Shown: positions 45,520 through 53,365 of the stretch, one piece after another
How positions within the stretch are numbered: position 1 is the first letter of the stretch
How the letters are laid out: every line of letters starts with the position of its first letter
Source of the DNA: Affinirhizobium lemnae
GTDB lineage: Bacteria > Pseudomonadota > Alphaproteobacteria > Rhizobiales > Rhizobiaceae
Length of the DNA: 64,000 bases
Assembly: GCF_022968395.1 (NCBI RefSeq)
Contig: NZ_JALJQZ010000003.1
Coordinates: forward strand, 178,506-242,505
Reading direction: 5' to 3'
Made by a program: the position numbers and the translations under genes
The notes under the pieces: generated by a model
Databases searched by the model: none
What the model was told of the DNA's origin: nothing
What the model saw: only the letters and a program-made list of their open reading frames with translations

Positions 45520-45548
45520 TTGGCAAAACCGTCAACCTTCGCTATGAC
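45520..45548 (+). promoter_or_regulatory. Promoter of second tRNA-Asn
   Basis: TTGGCA (45520-45525) and TATGAC (45543-45548) are separated by 17 bases, at the same position as in copy 1. Confidence 0.6.
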
Positions 45549-45574
45549 GCCGCTCACACCGCGACACGCGGCAT

Positions 45575-45649
45575 TCCCTGGTAGCTCAGCGGTAGAGCAC
45601 TCGACTGTTAATCGATAGGTCGCCGGTTCGAATCCGGCCCGGGGAGCCA
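45575..45649 (+). tRNA. tRNA-Asn (GTT), copy 2
   Basis: Identical over 75 bases to the copy at 45297, with encoded CCA at 45647-45649. Confidence 0.96.
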
Positions 45650-45673
45650 GTTTCTCAGCTAAGCTGAACGCAA

Positions 45674-45708
45674 ATGCCCGCCCCTCAAAGGCGGGCAGTG
45701 TCTTTTTC
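45674..45708 (+). terminator. Terminator of second tRNA-Asn
   Basis: GCCCGCC (45676-45682) pairs with GGCGGGC (45690-45696), followed by AGTGTCTTTTT. Confidence 0.8.
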
Positions 45709-45723
45709 CCCCAGAAGTTAATC

Positions 45724-45978
45724 TTACTGTCTAGCTGGCGCGGTTTGCGTCGGCGTCTGGCCTGCATTGTCAGAGGTTCCGGGTTGGGGCGCCGGGATCG
45801 TCGTCTGCGTCGTAGAGGCCGTTGTGGACGGGTCGGTTCCGGGGCTGCCGCTCGACTGAGACCAGATGATGCCCGCTATAAGCAGCAGGGCAACCAGCCC
45901 AAGCCATAAGCCTGTCCGCCTGTTCCGACCGGTTGTCCGTGGCAGTTCTGGTCCTTGATCATTCGGGCTGTAGGCCAT
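45724..45978 (-). CDS. Small membrane-anchored protein with low-complexity tail
   Basis: An 84-residue protein. After a basic stretch (RTTGRNRRTGLW) there is one transmembrane helix (LWLGLVALLLIAGIIW), then a 40-residue tail rich in S, T, P and Q (STTASTTQTTIPAPQPG). Topology suggests the tail is periplasmic. AAAGGAG lies upstream of the ATG at 45978. No family is recognised. It converges on the second tRNA-Asn terminator. Confidence 0.65.
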   Translation of the reverse strand: MAYSPNDQGPELPRTTGRNRRTGLWLGLVALLLIAGIIWSQSSGSPGTDPSTTASTTQTTIPAPQPGTSDNAGQTPTQTAPARQ

Positions 45979-46119
45979 GTCATGTACTCCTTTCGATCGT
46001 AATGATCTTCAAACATCCCAATGCAACCAACGTTCCTCTAAGTCCCGCCCTTCGGATGATTCGTTGACATCAGTGTTCGCTTGAATTAGAACAAAAGAAG
46101 AACATTGATGGAGATGAGC

Positions 46120-46326
46120 ATGAACAGTGCAGAACAGGCCGTCAAAAATGCGTTGGCTGCGGTTGCGACCGCCAGGGCGCTTCGCCAGCGGGATGCAGAC
46201 GAGAGACGAAAGACCTTTCAGCGCATCCAGCTTGCGAGCCGGAAGCCGCTCTACGTTCCTCGTGGCGTGCAGTTGAGACTGGATCTGACGGAGCAGTCAT
46301 CTTCGCATTCGCAAAAACCTAGTTAA
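46120..46326 (+). CDS. Small basic hypothetical protein
   Basis: A 68-residue protein starting MNSAEQAVKNALAAVATARA, then an arginine-rich helix (LRQRDADERRKTFQRIQLAS) and a short RKPLYVPRGVQLRLDL segment. The ATG at 46120 was chosen because GGAG lies 6 bases upstream; three earlier in-frame starts exist. It has no signal or membrane segment and no family that I recognise. It lies 94 bp upstream of another small gene on the same strand. Confidence 0.5.
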   Translation: MNSAEQAVKNALAAVATARALRQRDADERRKTFQRIQLASRKPLYVPRGVQLRLDLTEQSSSHSQKPS

Positions 46327-46410
46327 TTTTTTTGGGAACGGGTTTGCTGGTCGGATGTTCTTTTATCGGGCGACAGAAAAGCCTGAAACAAAAAAACGAG
46401 GAGGAAGCAC

Positions 46411-46719
46411 ATGCTTTCGAAACTGCTTAGCGTATCCGTTATTTCCCTTGGTCTTGCCACTGGCGCGATTGCACAGACGGCGGTCACTCCCAATGACCAG
46501 ACTATGATGAACGCAGACAACAACACGCGGACTGGAACCTACGGTTCCAACAGCGCCACAGGCGCCGTGGTAGACCCCGGCATGACCTACAGCACCAATC
46601 GTGATAGCGGCAACAAGCCCGCAGGCGAACTGACCGTTCAGGATAGCCCATGCGCAGCGCCTTCAGCCACGCCGACCGAAGGTTCGAGCACTAGCCCGGT
46701 GAACCGCACTCAGTGCTGA
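46411..46719 (+). CDS. Small exported hypothetical protein
   Basis: A 102-residue protein with a signal peptide (MLSKLLSVSVISLGLATGAIA, cleavage likely after AIA or AQ). The mature part is low complexity, rich in T, N, S and G, with two cysteines (DSPCAAP near residue 81 and the last residue). GAGGAGGAAG gives a strong ribosome site before the ATG at 46411. Its function is unknown. A terminator follows the stop closely. Confidence 0.7.
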   Translation: MLSKLLSVSVISLGLATGAIAQTAVTPNDQTMMNADNNTRTGTYGSNSATGAVVDPGMTYSTNRDSGNKPAGELTVQDSPCAAPSATPTEGSSTSPVNRTQC

Positions 46720-46740
46720 CAAAATTTCAGAGGAATGACA

Positions 46741-46766
46741 AAGGGGTGGCCTTGGCTGCCCCTTTT
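46741..46766 (+). terminator. Terminator of the small exported-protein gene
   Basis: AAGGGG (46741-46746) pairs with CCCCTT (46759-46764) and runs into TTTTT. Confidence 0.7.
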
Positions 46767-46905
46767 TCGTTGTGACAGAATGCAACAAACGATTCATGGG
46801 TGTGAAATTTCACCAAACATGCAAATTGCGGGAATGTATTGCTTGCTGAAATTCGACAGCAGTGAAAATAAAGCACCCTATTCCAGCCCATTTTGGAGAT
46901 CCATA

Positions 46906-47943
46906 ATGACCGCTCACCCTTCCGTGCTAAGCGTAATCGGCAATACGCCTTTGATCCGTCTCAAGGGCGTTTCAGATGCGACCGGTTGCGAGATCCTGGG
47001 GAAGGCGGAGTTTCTGAATCCCGGGCAGTCGGTCAAGGATAGGGCCGCATTGTTCATCATTCGCGATGCCGAGAAGAAGGGCCTGCTTCGTTCAGGCGGC
47101 GTCATCGTGGAAGGAACTGCTGGCAACACCGGTATCGGTTTGACGGTCGTAGCGAAGGCACTTGGATATCGGACAGTCATTGTCATCCCTGAGACGCAAA
47201 GCCAGGAAAAGAAGGATGCACTCAAACTGCTGGGAGCCGAATTGGTCGAAGTGCCGGCCGTTCCCTATAAGAACCCGAACAATTACGTAAAGGTATCCGG
47301 GCGCTTGGCTGCTGAACTGGCCAAAACCGAGCCCAACGGCGCAATCTGGGCAAATCAGTTCGACAATGTTGCAAACCGCGAAGCGCACATTGCCACCACT
47401 GCGCAGGAGATCTGGCAGCAGACGGATGGAAAGGTCGACGGCTTCATCTGCGCCGTCGGTTCGGGCGGCACACTTGTAGGAACCGGCATCGGCCTGAAGG
47501 AGAAGAATACCTCCATCAAGATCGGTCTCGCTGATCCGGATGGTGCGGCTCTCTACAAGTTCTACACGGAGGGCGAACTGAAATCCGAAGGCTCTTCAAT
47601 CACGGAAGGCATTGGCCAGGGTCGCATCACCGCCAATCTTGAGGGGTTCCGGCCCGACTTCTCCTACCAGATCAGTGACGCTGAAGCCCTGCCCTATGTG
47701 TTTGATCTCGTGGAGCAGGAAGGCCTTTGCCTCGGCGGTTCGTCAGGCATCAATATCGCGGGAGCGGTGCGCCTTGCGAAAGAGCTTGGCCCGGGCTACA
47801 CCATTGTGACCATTCTCTGTGATTACGGAAATCGCTACCAATCGAAGCTGTTCAATCCGGACTTTCTCCGGTCGAAAGGCTTGCCGATACCGCAATGGTT
47901 GGTACAAAAACGCGAGATCAATGTTCCCTTCGAACAGGCATGA
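46906..47943 (+). CDS. cysK: Cysteine synthase A (O-acetylserine sulfhydrylase)
   Basis: A 345-residue PLP enzyme that makes cysteine from O-acetylserine and sulfide. The start VIGNTPLIRLKGVSDATG, the PLP lysine in NPGQSVKDRAA, the substrate loop EGTAGNTGIG and the phosphate-binding GSGGTLVGTG are all visible. The ATG at 46906 follows GGAG; the frame is open 57 codons further, through the upstream terminator. It is the first of a three-gene run with alaX and the sseA fusion. Confidence 0.95.
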   Translation: MTAHPSVLSVIGNTPLIRLKGVSDATGCEILGKAEFLNPGQSVKDRAALFIIRDAEKKGLLRSGGVIVEGTAGNTGIGLTVVAKALGYRTVIVIPETQSQEKKDALKLLGAELVEVPAVPYKNPNNYVKVSGRLAAELAKTEPNGAIWANQFDNVANREAHIATTAQEIWQQTDGKVDGFICAVGSGGTLVGTGIGLKEKNTSIKIGLADPDGAALYKFYTEGELKSEGSSITEGIGQGRITANLEGFRPDFSYQISDAEALPYVFDLVEQEGLCLGGSSGINIAGAVRLAKELGPGYTIVTILCDYGNRYQSKLFNPDFLRSKGLPIPQWLVQKREINVPFEQA

Positions 47944-47956
47944 GTGAGACTGCAGC

Positions 47957-48694
47957 ATGACAACCAAAGCCCTCTTCCGTGACGATTTCTATCTGGCCAC
48001 GGCAGAGGGAACGGTGACAGCCATTCATCCGGATGGCACGATCGAACTGGACCAGACCTGCTTCTATGCAACCTCCGGCGGCCAGCCGGGGGATACAGGC
48101 TCCCTTGAACGAGCAGATGGATCGCGAATCCAACTCGGTCAGACACGACATGGTGAAACAAAAGATATCATCCTGCATGTCCCACTGGAGGAACAGCCGC
48201 GCCCGGAGGTTGGAGAAACCCTCGTTCTGCATGTTGATTGGGCGCGCCGCTACAAGCTCATGCGCATGCATACCGCCTGCCACCTTCTTTCCGTAGTGTG
48301 CGAGTACCCGATTACAGGGGCAGCGGTTGGCGAAGAGGAATCCCGTGTCGATTTCGACATGAGTGAAACAATCGACAAGGACGAAATCACAGCCAGACTG
48401 ATGACCCTGGTGACAGAGAATCACCCGGTATTCACGCGGTGGATTACCGACGACGAACTCCTGGCCAATCCCGGTATCGTGAAATCCAAGAACGTTCGAC
48501 CCCCTGTCGGACTGGGACGGGTAAGCCTGATTTGCATCGGTAAAGACTCCAGCGTTGACAGCCAGCCCTGCGGCGGCACACATGTTTCCGAGACCCAGGA
48601 GGTCGGAGCGATTCACATCGCCAAGATCGAGAAGAAGGGTAAGGAGAACAGACGCTTACGCATTCGTTTCGGAGTTCCGGAGCAAAGCGCATAA
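47957..48694 (+). CDS. alaX: Alanyl-tRNA editing protein (AlaX type)
   Basis: A free-standing editing protein of 245 residues that removes serine or glycine from mischarged tRNA-Ala. The zinc ligands are visible in HTACHLL (HxxxH) and CGGTHVSET (CxxxH), as in the editing domain of AlaRS. The N-terminal FYATSGGQPGDTG glycine motif marks a class II AlaX. It starts 13 bases after cysK and 31 bases ahead of the sseA fusion gene, so the three form one operon. Confidence 0.92.
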   Translation: MTTKALFRDDFYLATAEGTVTAIHPDGTIELDQTCFYATSGGQPGDTGSLERADGSRIQLGQTRHGETKDIILHVPLEEQPRPEVGETLVLHVDWARRYKLMRMHTACHLLSVVCEYPITGAAVGEEESRVDFDMSETIDKDEITARLMTLVTENHPVFTRWITDDELLANPGIVKSKNVRPPVGLGRVSLICIGKDSSVDSQPCGGTHVSETQEVGAIHIAKIEKKGKENRRLRIRFGVPEQSA

Positions 48695-48725
48695 GCATCT
48701 CCTTGCATGAATGAGGAGACTGAGC

Positions 48726-50147
48726 ATGGGTGTCGAGAAAAGCCGTTTCGTGGTTTCGGGCGATTGGGTTGAGAAACAGCTGGGATCTCCCGGCTTCAAA
48801 ACCATTGACGCGTCCTGGTATCTGCCGATGCACAAGCGCAATGGCGCCGAAGAATTCGTACAGGCTCATATCCCGGGCAGTGTTTTCTTTGATCAGGATG
48901 CTATTGCCGATCACTCGACCAGCCTGCCGCACTCCCTGCCCTCACCTGAGGTTTTCGCAAAGGAAGTCGGCGACCTCGGCATCAGCGACACGGATGTCAT
49001 CGTCGTCTATGATGGTCCGGGCTTCTTCTCGGCACCGCGCGTGTGGTGGATGCTGCGCGCTATGGGCGTGGAAAAGGTCTATGTTCTCGATGGCGGGCTG
49101 GACGGCTGGAAGGTCGACGGGCGACCTCTGGAGAGCGGGACGCCGGATCCGGCTCCAGCGACATTCACACCACGCTTCCGTGGACGTCGCGTCACGACTT
49201 TCGACGAAATGCGAGCTATCGTCGACAACGGATCTGCCCAGATAATTGATGCGCGCGGCGCAGGACGCTTCACGGGTGAGGAAGCAGAACCAAGGGCGGG
49301 GATGCGATCAGGCCACATGCCGGGTGCGCGCAGTCTTCCTGCGGCGAGCCTCTCCGATAAAGGCTATCTGAAAGATCTCGATACGCTCCGTGCCATGATG
49401 GAGGAAGCGGGCGTCGATCTCTCCAAGCCGGCTGTGACCAGTTGCGGGTCTGGCGTCACCGCCGCTGTGGTGACCCTGGCGCTCGAATCACTCGGTCATA
49501 CCAACAATTCGCTTTACGATGGCTCCTGGTCCGAATGGGGCGGACGCGATGACACGCCCGTCGTCACCGGCCCCGCCGAGCCGCTGGAGAAGCCTGTCCA
49601 CGGTCCGCTTCGGGCTCACGTGACACGGTTGGAGATGACGGCACCGCCTCGCCAAAGTCTGCCGATGCCGGTGAACCTTCAAACGGCACTAATCCGAACT
49701 CAGGATATTCCGCTTCATTACTACCGCTATCTTTACCGGCAGATCGGCAAGCGATGGCACTGGTACAAGCGGTTGCGCATGAGCGACGACGATCTGTCGA
49801 CAATCCTAAGCAACCCGAAGGTTTCTGTTACGGTTCTATACGTCAATGGCGCGCCTGCAGGCATGTACGAATTGAACCAGCTCGACGGCGATGTCGTCGA
49901 ATTGTCCTACTTCGGTCTGTTCGAACATGCGCTGGGCTTGGGGATCGGCAAATGGTTTCTGCTACAGGCGCTCTATTCGGCGTGGCAGACGAGCCCGCGG
50001 AAGGTGACTGTAACTACGAATACGCTCGATCACCCGCGCGCATTGCCTCTTTATCAGATGATGGGTTTTACCCCTGTCGCCACAAGTGATGCCTGGGTTG
50101 AACCGCTATCGGATGCGGAATTGCTTGCGTTCGGCAAACGCGACTGA
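48726..50147 (+). CDS. sseA: 3-mercaptopyruvate sulfurtransferase fused to a GNAT acetyltransferase
   Basis: A single 473-codon frame. Residues 1 to about 283 are an SseA-type sulfurtransferase with two rhodanese domains: SWYLPMHKRNGAEEFVQAHIPGS, VVYDGPGFFSAPRVWWML and the catalytic C240 in TSCGSGVTAAV. After a short linker (TGPAEPLEKPVHG), residues from about 300 to 473 form a GNAT acetyltransferase (YLYRQIGKRWHWYKRLRMSD, GDVVELSYFGLFEHALGLGIGKWFL, TNTLDHPRALPLYQMMGF). As I recall, these are separate neighbouring genes in related rhizobia. The ATG at 48726 follows GGAG. Confidence 0.9.
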   Translation: MGVEKSRFVVSGDWVEKQLGSPGFKTIDASWYLPMHKRNGAEEFVQAHIPGSVFFDQDAIADHSTSLPHSLPSPEVFAKEVGDLGISDTDVIVVYDGPGFFSAPRVWWMLRAMGVEKVYVLDGGLDGWKVDGRPLESGTPDPAPATFTPRFRGRRVTTFDEMRAIVDNGSAQIIDARGAGRFTGEEAEPRAGMRSGHMPGARSLPAASLSDKGYLKDLDTLRAMMEEAGVDLSKPAVTSCGSGVTAAVVTLALESLGHTNNSLYDGSWSEWGGRDDTPVVTGPAEPLEKPVHGPLRAHVTRLEMTAPPRQSLPMPVNLQTALIRTQDIPLHYYRYLYRQIGKRWHWYKRLRMSDDDLSTILSNPKVSVTVLYVNGAPAGMYELNQLDGDVVELSYFGLFEHALGLGIGKWFLLQALYSAWQTSPRKVTVTTNTLDHPRALPLYQMMGFTPVATSDAWVEPLSDAELLAFGKRD

Positions 50148-50214
50148 ACTTAACTCGTTTTGTCCGACACTGGAGAGACGAGCGGCCTGTAGGAAGTCTA
50201 ATACAACAAATAAA

Positions 50215-50250
50215 CAGCCGCCATGGCTTTCCCCCTGACCATGGCGGCTG
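50215..50250. terminator. Bidirectional terminator between sseA fusion and ald
   Basis: CAGCCGCCATGG (50215-50226) pairs perfectly with CCATGGCGGCTG (50239-50250), a 12-bp stem between convergent genes. Confidence 0.75.
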
Positions 50251-50268
50251 AAACGTAGCTGTTTTGTT

Positions 50269-51387
50269 TTATGCTACGTTGAGGATTGCGTCAGCATGTG
50301 TGACATCATAACCCAGAGCTTCTGCGACCGGCTGGTTGGTCACGCGTCCTCTATGGATATTGAGTCCATTTCTAAGATGCCGATCCTCGGCGATTGCTCT
50401 CAAGCCACGATCCGCTAGTGCGAGACCGTAATGGAGAGTGGCATTGTTAAGCGCATGCGCGGAGGTCACCGGAACAGCGCCGGGCATGTTGGCGACGCAA
50501 TAATGGACAATTCCGTCAACCTCGTAGGTTGGATCCGAATGCGTCGTGGCATGGGAGGTTTCGAAGCAGCCGCCCTGATCGATAGCCACATCAACAATAA
50601 CAGCACCCTTCTTCATGCCCGTAAGCATGTCTCGGGTCACGAGTTTTGGCGCAGCAGCACCCGGTATCAAGACGGCCCCGATCACGAGATCTGCTGCGAA
50701 TACCTCTTCCTCCAGCGCATCGATCGTGGAGTAACGTGTATGTACGCGCCCGGAGAATAGATCGTCGAGTTGCCGGAGACGGGCGAGCGATCGGTCCAGG
50801 ATTGTGACATCAGCGCCGAGGCCAACGGCCATGCGTGCGGCATGCAGACCAACGACACCTCCACCGACAACCGCGACCTTGCCCGGCAGAACACCCGGGA
50901 CGCCGCCCAGCAGAACGCCCCGTCCACCGTTGGCTTTCTGCAGCGCAGTAGCGCCGGCCTGAATTGCAAGGCGTCCAGCCACTTCGGACATCGGGGCCAG
51001 CAACGGCAACCCGCCCCGATCGTCTGTCACGGTTTCATATGCAACGGCCGTGACACCTGATTTCAGAAGTCCCTTCGTCTGTTCCGGGTCTGGCGCAAGA
51101 TGAAGATAGGTATAGAGGATTTGTCCCTCGCGCAGCTGAGCCCACTCGGTAGGTTGAGGCTCCTTGACCTTCACCACCATATCCGATTTTTCGAATACCT
51201 CTTGCGCGGTTTCAGCGATCCGCGCTCCAGCTGCGATGTATTGACCATCATCAGCACCAATTCCGGATCCCGCTTGGGTTTCGATAATGACCTCATGGCC
51301 ATGAGCGATGTACTCGCGGACTGCGCCTGGTGTCAGGCCGACCCGATACTCATGATTTTTGATTTCTTTCGGACAACCGACACGCAT
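50269..51387 (-). CDS. ald: Alanine dehydrogenase
   Basis: Ald, 372 residues, catalyses reversible NAD-dependent deamination of L-alanine to pyruvate. Catalytic residues at the family positions are present: R15 (HEYRVGL), K75 (KVKEPQP) and H96 (TYLHLAPD). The NAD fold is [28 protein letters not shown] near 171. The ATG at 51387 ([11 protein letters not shown]) begins the conserved protein; the frame is open 60 codons further but not conserved. It diverges from an Lrp-type regulator, which probably controls it. Confidence 0.97.
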   Translation of the reverse strand: MRVGCPKEIKNHEYRVGLTPGAVREYIAHGHEVIIETQAGSGIGADDGQYIAAGARIAETAQEVFEKSDMVVKVKEPQPTEWAQLREGQILYTYLHLAPDPEQTKGLLKSGVTAVAYETVTDDRGGLPLLAPMSEVAGRLAIQAGATALQKANGGRGVLLGGVPGVLPGKVAVVGGGVVGLHAARMAVGLGADVTILDRSLARLRQLDDLFSGRVHTRYSTIDALEEEVFAADLVIGAVLIPGAAAPKLVTRDMLTGMKKGAVIVDVAIDQGGCFETSHATTHSDPTYEVDGIVHYCVANMPGAVPVTSAHALNNATLHYGLALADRGLRAIAEDRHLRNGLNIHRGRVTNQPVAEALGYDVTHADAILNVA

Positions 51388-51536
51388 ATGATCTTGCTCC
51401 CACTCATCACAATTCCCAACGCGATGTAGGAATTTCAGCAAAGAAACCACGCAATGTCCTTGCGAAGATGAAGGCGAAAACCTACCGTTGTCGTCGGTTC
51501 GTGCATGTTTAAGCACATTTTTCGTGGATTCATCGC

Positions 51537-51998
51537 ATGAGTGAGTTGGACACAATAGATCTTGCAATCGTTAAGGCCCTCCAGGCCAACGGGCGCATGT
51601 CGAACGCGGAGTTGTCGCAGAAGGTCGGACTGTCAGCATCAGCCTGTTCCAGGCGCTTGGATATACTGGAGAAGAGTGGCGTCATTAGCGGCTATCATGC
51701 CCGCCTCTCTAACAAAGCCCTTGATTATAAGATGATGGCAATCGTGCACATCTCCCTGTCCGGACAAGGCGCTAAGACACTCTCCGAATTCGAAGCAGCG
51801 GTTAAACTTTGCCCGAACGTTCTGGTCTGCTATCTAATGTCTGGAGACTATGACTACATCCTACGGGTTGCGGCGAAGGATCTGGAAGATTACGAACGAA
51901 TTCATCGCGATTGGCTTTCGGCGTTACCGCATGTGGTAAAGATCAATTCAAGTTTCGCCCTTCGTGAAGTGATCGACCGACCGAATGTCGGCCTCTAG
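51537..51998 (+). CDS. Lrp/AsnC-family transcriptional regulator
   Basis: A 153-residue regulator. The winged-helix N-terminus is LDTIDLAIVKALQANGRMSNAELSQKVGLSASACSRRLDILEKSGVI, and the ligand-sensing RAM domain follows (MAIVHISLSGQG, VLVCYLMSGDYDYILRVAAKDLEDYERI). It is divergent from ald across 149 bp, the arrangement of AldR/Lrp-type regulators that activate alanine dehydrogenase in response to alanine. The target assignment is inference from position. Confidence 0.92.
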   Translation: MSELDTIDLAIVKALQANGRMSNAELSQKVGLSASACSRRLDILEKSGVISGYHARLSNKALDYKMMAIVHISLSGQGAKTLSEFEAAVKLCPNVLVCYLMSGDYDYILRVAAKDLEDYERIHRDWLSALPHVVKINSSFALREVIDRPNVGL

Positions 51999-52102
51999 GA
52001 CAGACCTTGGCTAGAAATAAAGCCGTTGCCCCAGTCTCGCTAACCAAGAGGTAAGACTTGACCTGACATTGTATTGTTATCGACCCGCCACGAGACAGTT
52101 AC

Positions 52103-52432
52103 ATGTTGCGTCATCAGGCTATCAAGGCACGGCACACTGCGCGTCATAATACCCGTATTGTCGCCACGATTCGTTATGGCGAACACGACCGCTCAGGTCA
52201 GGTCATAAACCTCTCTGGATCCGGCCTTGCCATCCAGCTCGAGAGACCGCTTTTCGCTTCGGTGGGGGCCCGCATTTGCGTTACATGTGATGCACTTGGA
52301 TTGCTGGAAGGCAGCGTGAAGTGGTCGGAAGGCGTACGGCTCGGCGTTCAGTTCGATCGATCTTCTAATGCCTGGGCGAAAGTGGCATCCTACTTCCGCT
52401 TCTATCATACAACTTCCAGACCCAAGCGCTGA
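52103..52432 (+). CDS. PilZ-domain protein
   Basis: A 109-residue single PilZ domain, a c-di-GMP receptor fold. The binding motif is seen as RHNTR (residues 14-18) and NLSGSG (about 38-43), matching RxxxR and (D/N)xSxxG. The C-terminal KVASYFRFYHTTS is shared with the second PilZ gene at 52849. It has no other domain, so it probably acts as a single-domain adaptor; the partner is unknown. Confidence 0.85.
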   Translation: MLRHQAIKARHTARHNTRIVATIRYGEHDRSGQVINLSGSGLAIQLERPLFASVGARICVTCDALGLLEGSVKWSEGVRLGVQFDRSSNAWAKVASYFRFYHTTSRPKR

Positions 52433-52848
52433 CGCCACGGCATACGAAAGAGGGCATTCCCTCCAAATTGGTAACGCTCCGTATCTCCCCAGAGCGCTCG
52501 GAACTGCGTCCAATCCCTGGCTTCCAGAAGGGGTTCAGTGTGCGGACACTTCGTGTCAATGGTATGATCTGTGATTGTGCCGCACCTCGCCCGAGATAGG
52601 ACCAATGGTTGCCGACTGGCGAAAGGACTGAACACTCTATTGCAGAGCTAAATTTCAATAAAAAAATAATGCGCTTACAAGCAACAACTAGAGATTATAT
52701 ATTTTGAAAATGTATGGAAATCCAAAGTTTAAAAGCGGTCAAATTTGGCCTTTTATCTTGATATATGACCCAATATTGAGAATTTTTTAATAAAAATCAT
52801 CGGTTCTATATCCATAGAGATTTTGTCTTCAAAAGAAAATCAAAAGAT
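52433..52848. other. Gap between the two PilZ genes, AT-rich in its second half
   Basis: The 3' part (about 52640-52848) is markedly AT-rich, with runs such as AAAAAAATAATG and TATATATTTTG, and contains no gene. A minus-strand frame (52405-52635, 76 codons) has a protein-like end (ARDWTQFRALWGDTERYQF) but no family that I recognise. Confidence 0.5.
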
Positions 52849-53202
52849 ATGGAAAAGAAAAATTATGACGGCCGTAAAAATGAACGTCTAAAATGCCAGT
52901 TCAACGGCTTTCTGTACTTCATAGATGAAGTCGTCGAGGTACGTGTCTCTGACATTTCAAGAACCGGTCTTTGTCTGACACTCAAGAGCTGGGTTTCCGC
53001 TACACCAGGCTCGACAGTCCGTCTTCGGACCAGCGAATTGGGTATGGTCGAAGGTACAGTGCGCTGGTATCGCGCCGGTCGCATGGGGGTCCATCTTGCG
53101 GAAACATCGAACACTGCAGCGCAGGTAGCCTCGTACTTCAGGCATTTCCACAAATCAGCCACGCCGGAGGCGTCAGGACCATCGGCTCGCAGGCGGGTCT
53201 GA
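52849..53202 (+). CDS. PilZ-domain protein (second copy)
   Basis: A 117-residue single PilZ domain paralogous to the one at 52103. The c-di-GMP motif is RKNER (residues 9-13) and DISRTG (about 37-42). It shares VRW(Y/S) and AQVASYFRHFHK near the end. The start ATG lies in an AT-rich leader with no strong Shine-Dalgarno (AAAAGAT). Its position after an AT-rich promoter region suggests regulation different from its neighbour's (inference). Confidence 0.85.
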   Translation: MEKKNYDGRKNERLKCQFNGFLYFIDEVVEVRVSDISRTGLCLTLKSWVSATPGSTVRLRTSELGMVEGTVRWYRAGRMGVHLAETSNTAAQVASYFRHFHKSATPEASGPSARRRV

Positions 53203-53365
53203 ACAACGCGCTGACGTTGCCTGATGAGTCTGTCGGGAGAACCTGCAGGACCAAGACTTAATGATATTCGAAAGTTAGGTATTGAGAAAACGCCGTCATT
53301 TTTCCGATGCGTTCTCATGACATTGACCCTACACTCGTACCGCCAAACGACTGAGGGAGAGCTCC

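Larger units (their letters stand above)
45241..45661. repeat. Tandem duplication carrying tRNA-Asn (offset 278 bp)
   Basis: Segments from about 45241 and 45519 align without gaps through the promoter, the tRNA and the first downstream bases (GTTTCTCAGC). The tRNAs are identical over 75 bases; the flanks have diverged. Confidence 0.8.
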
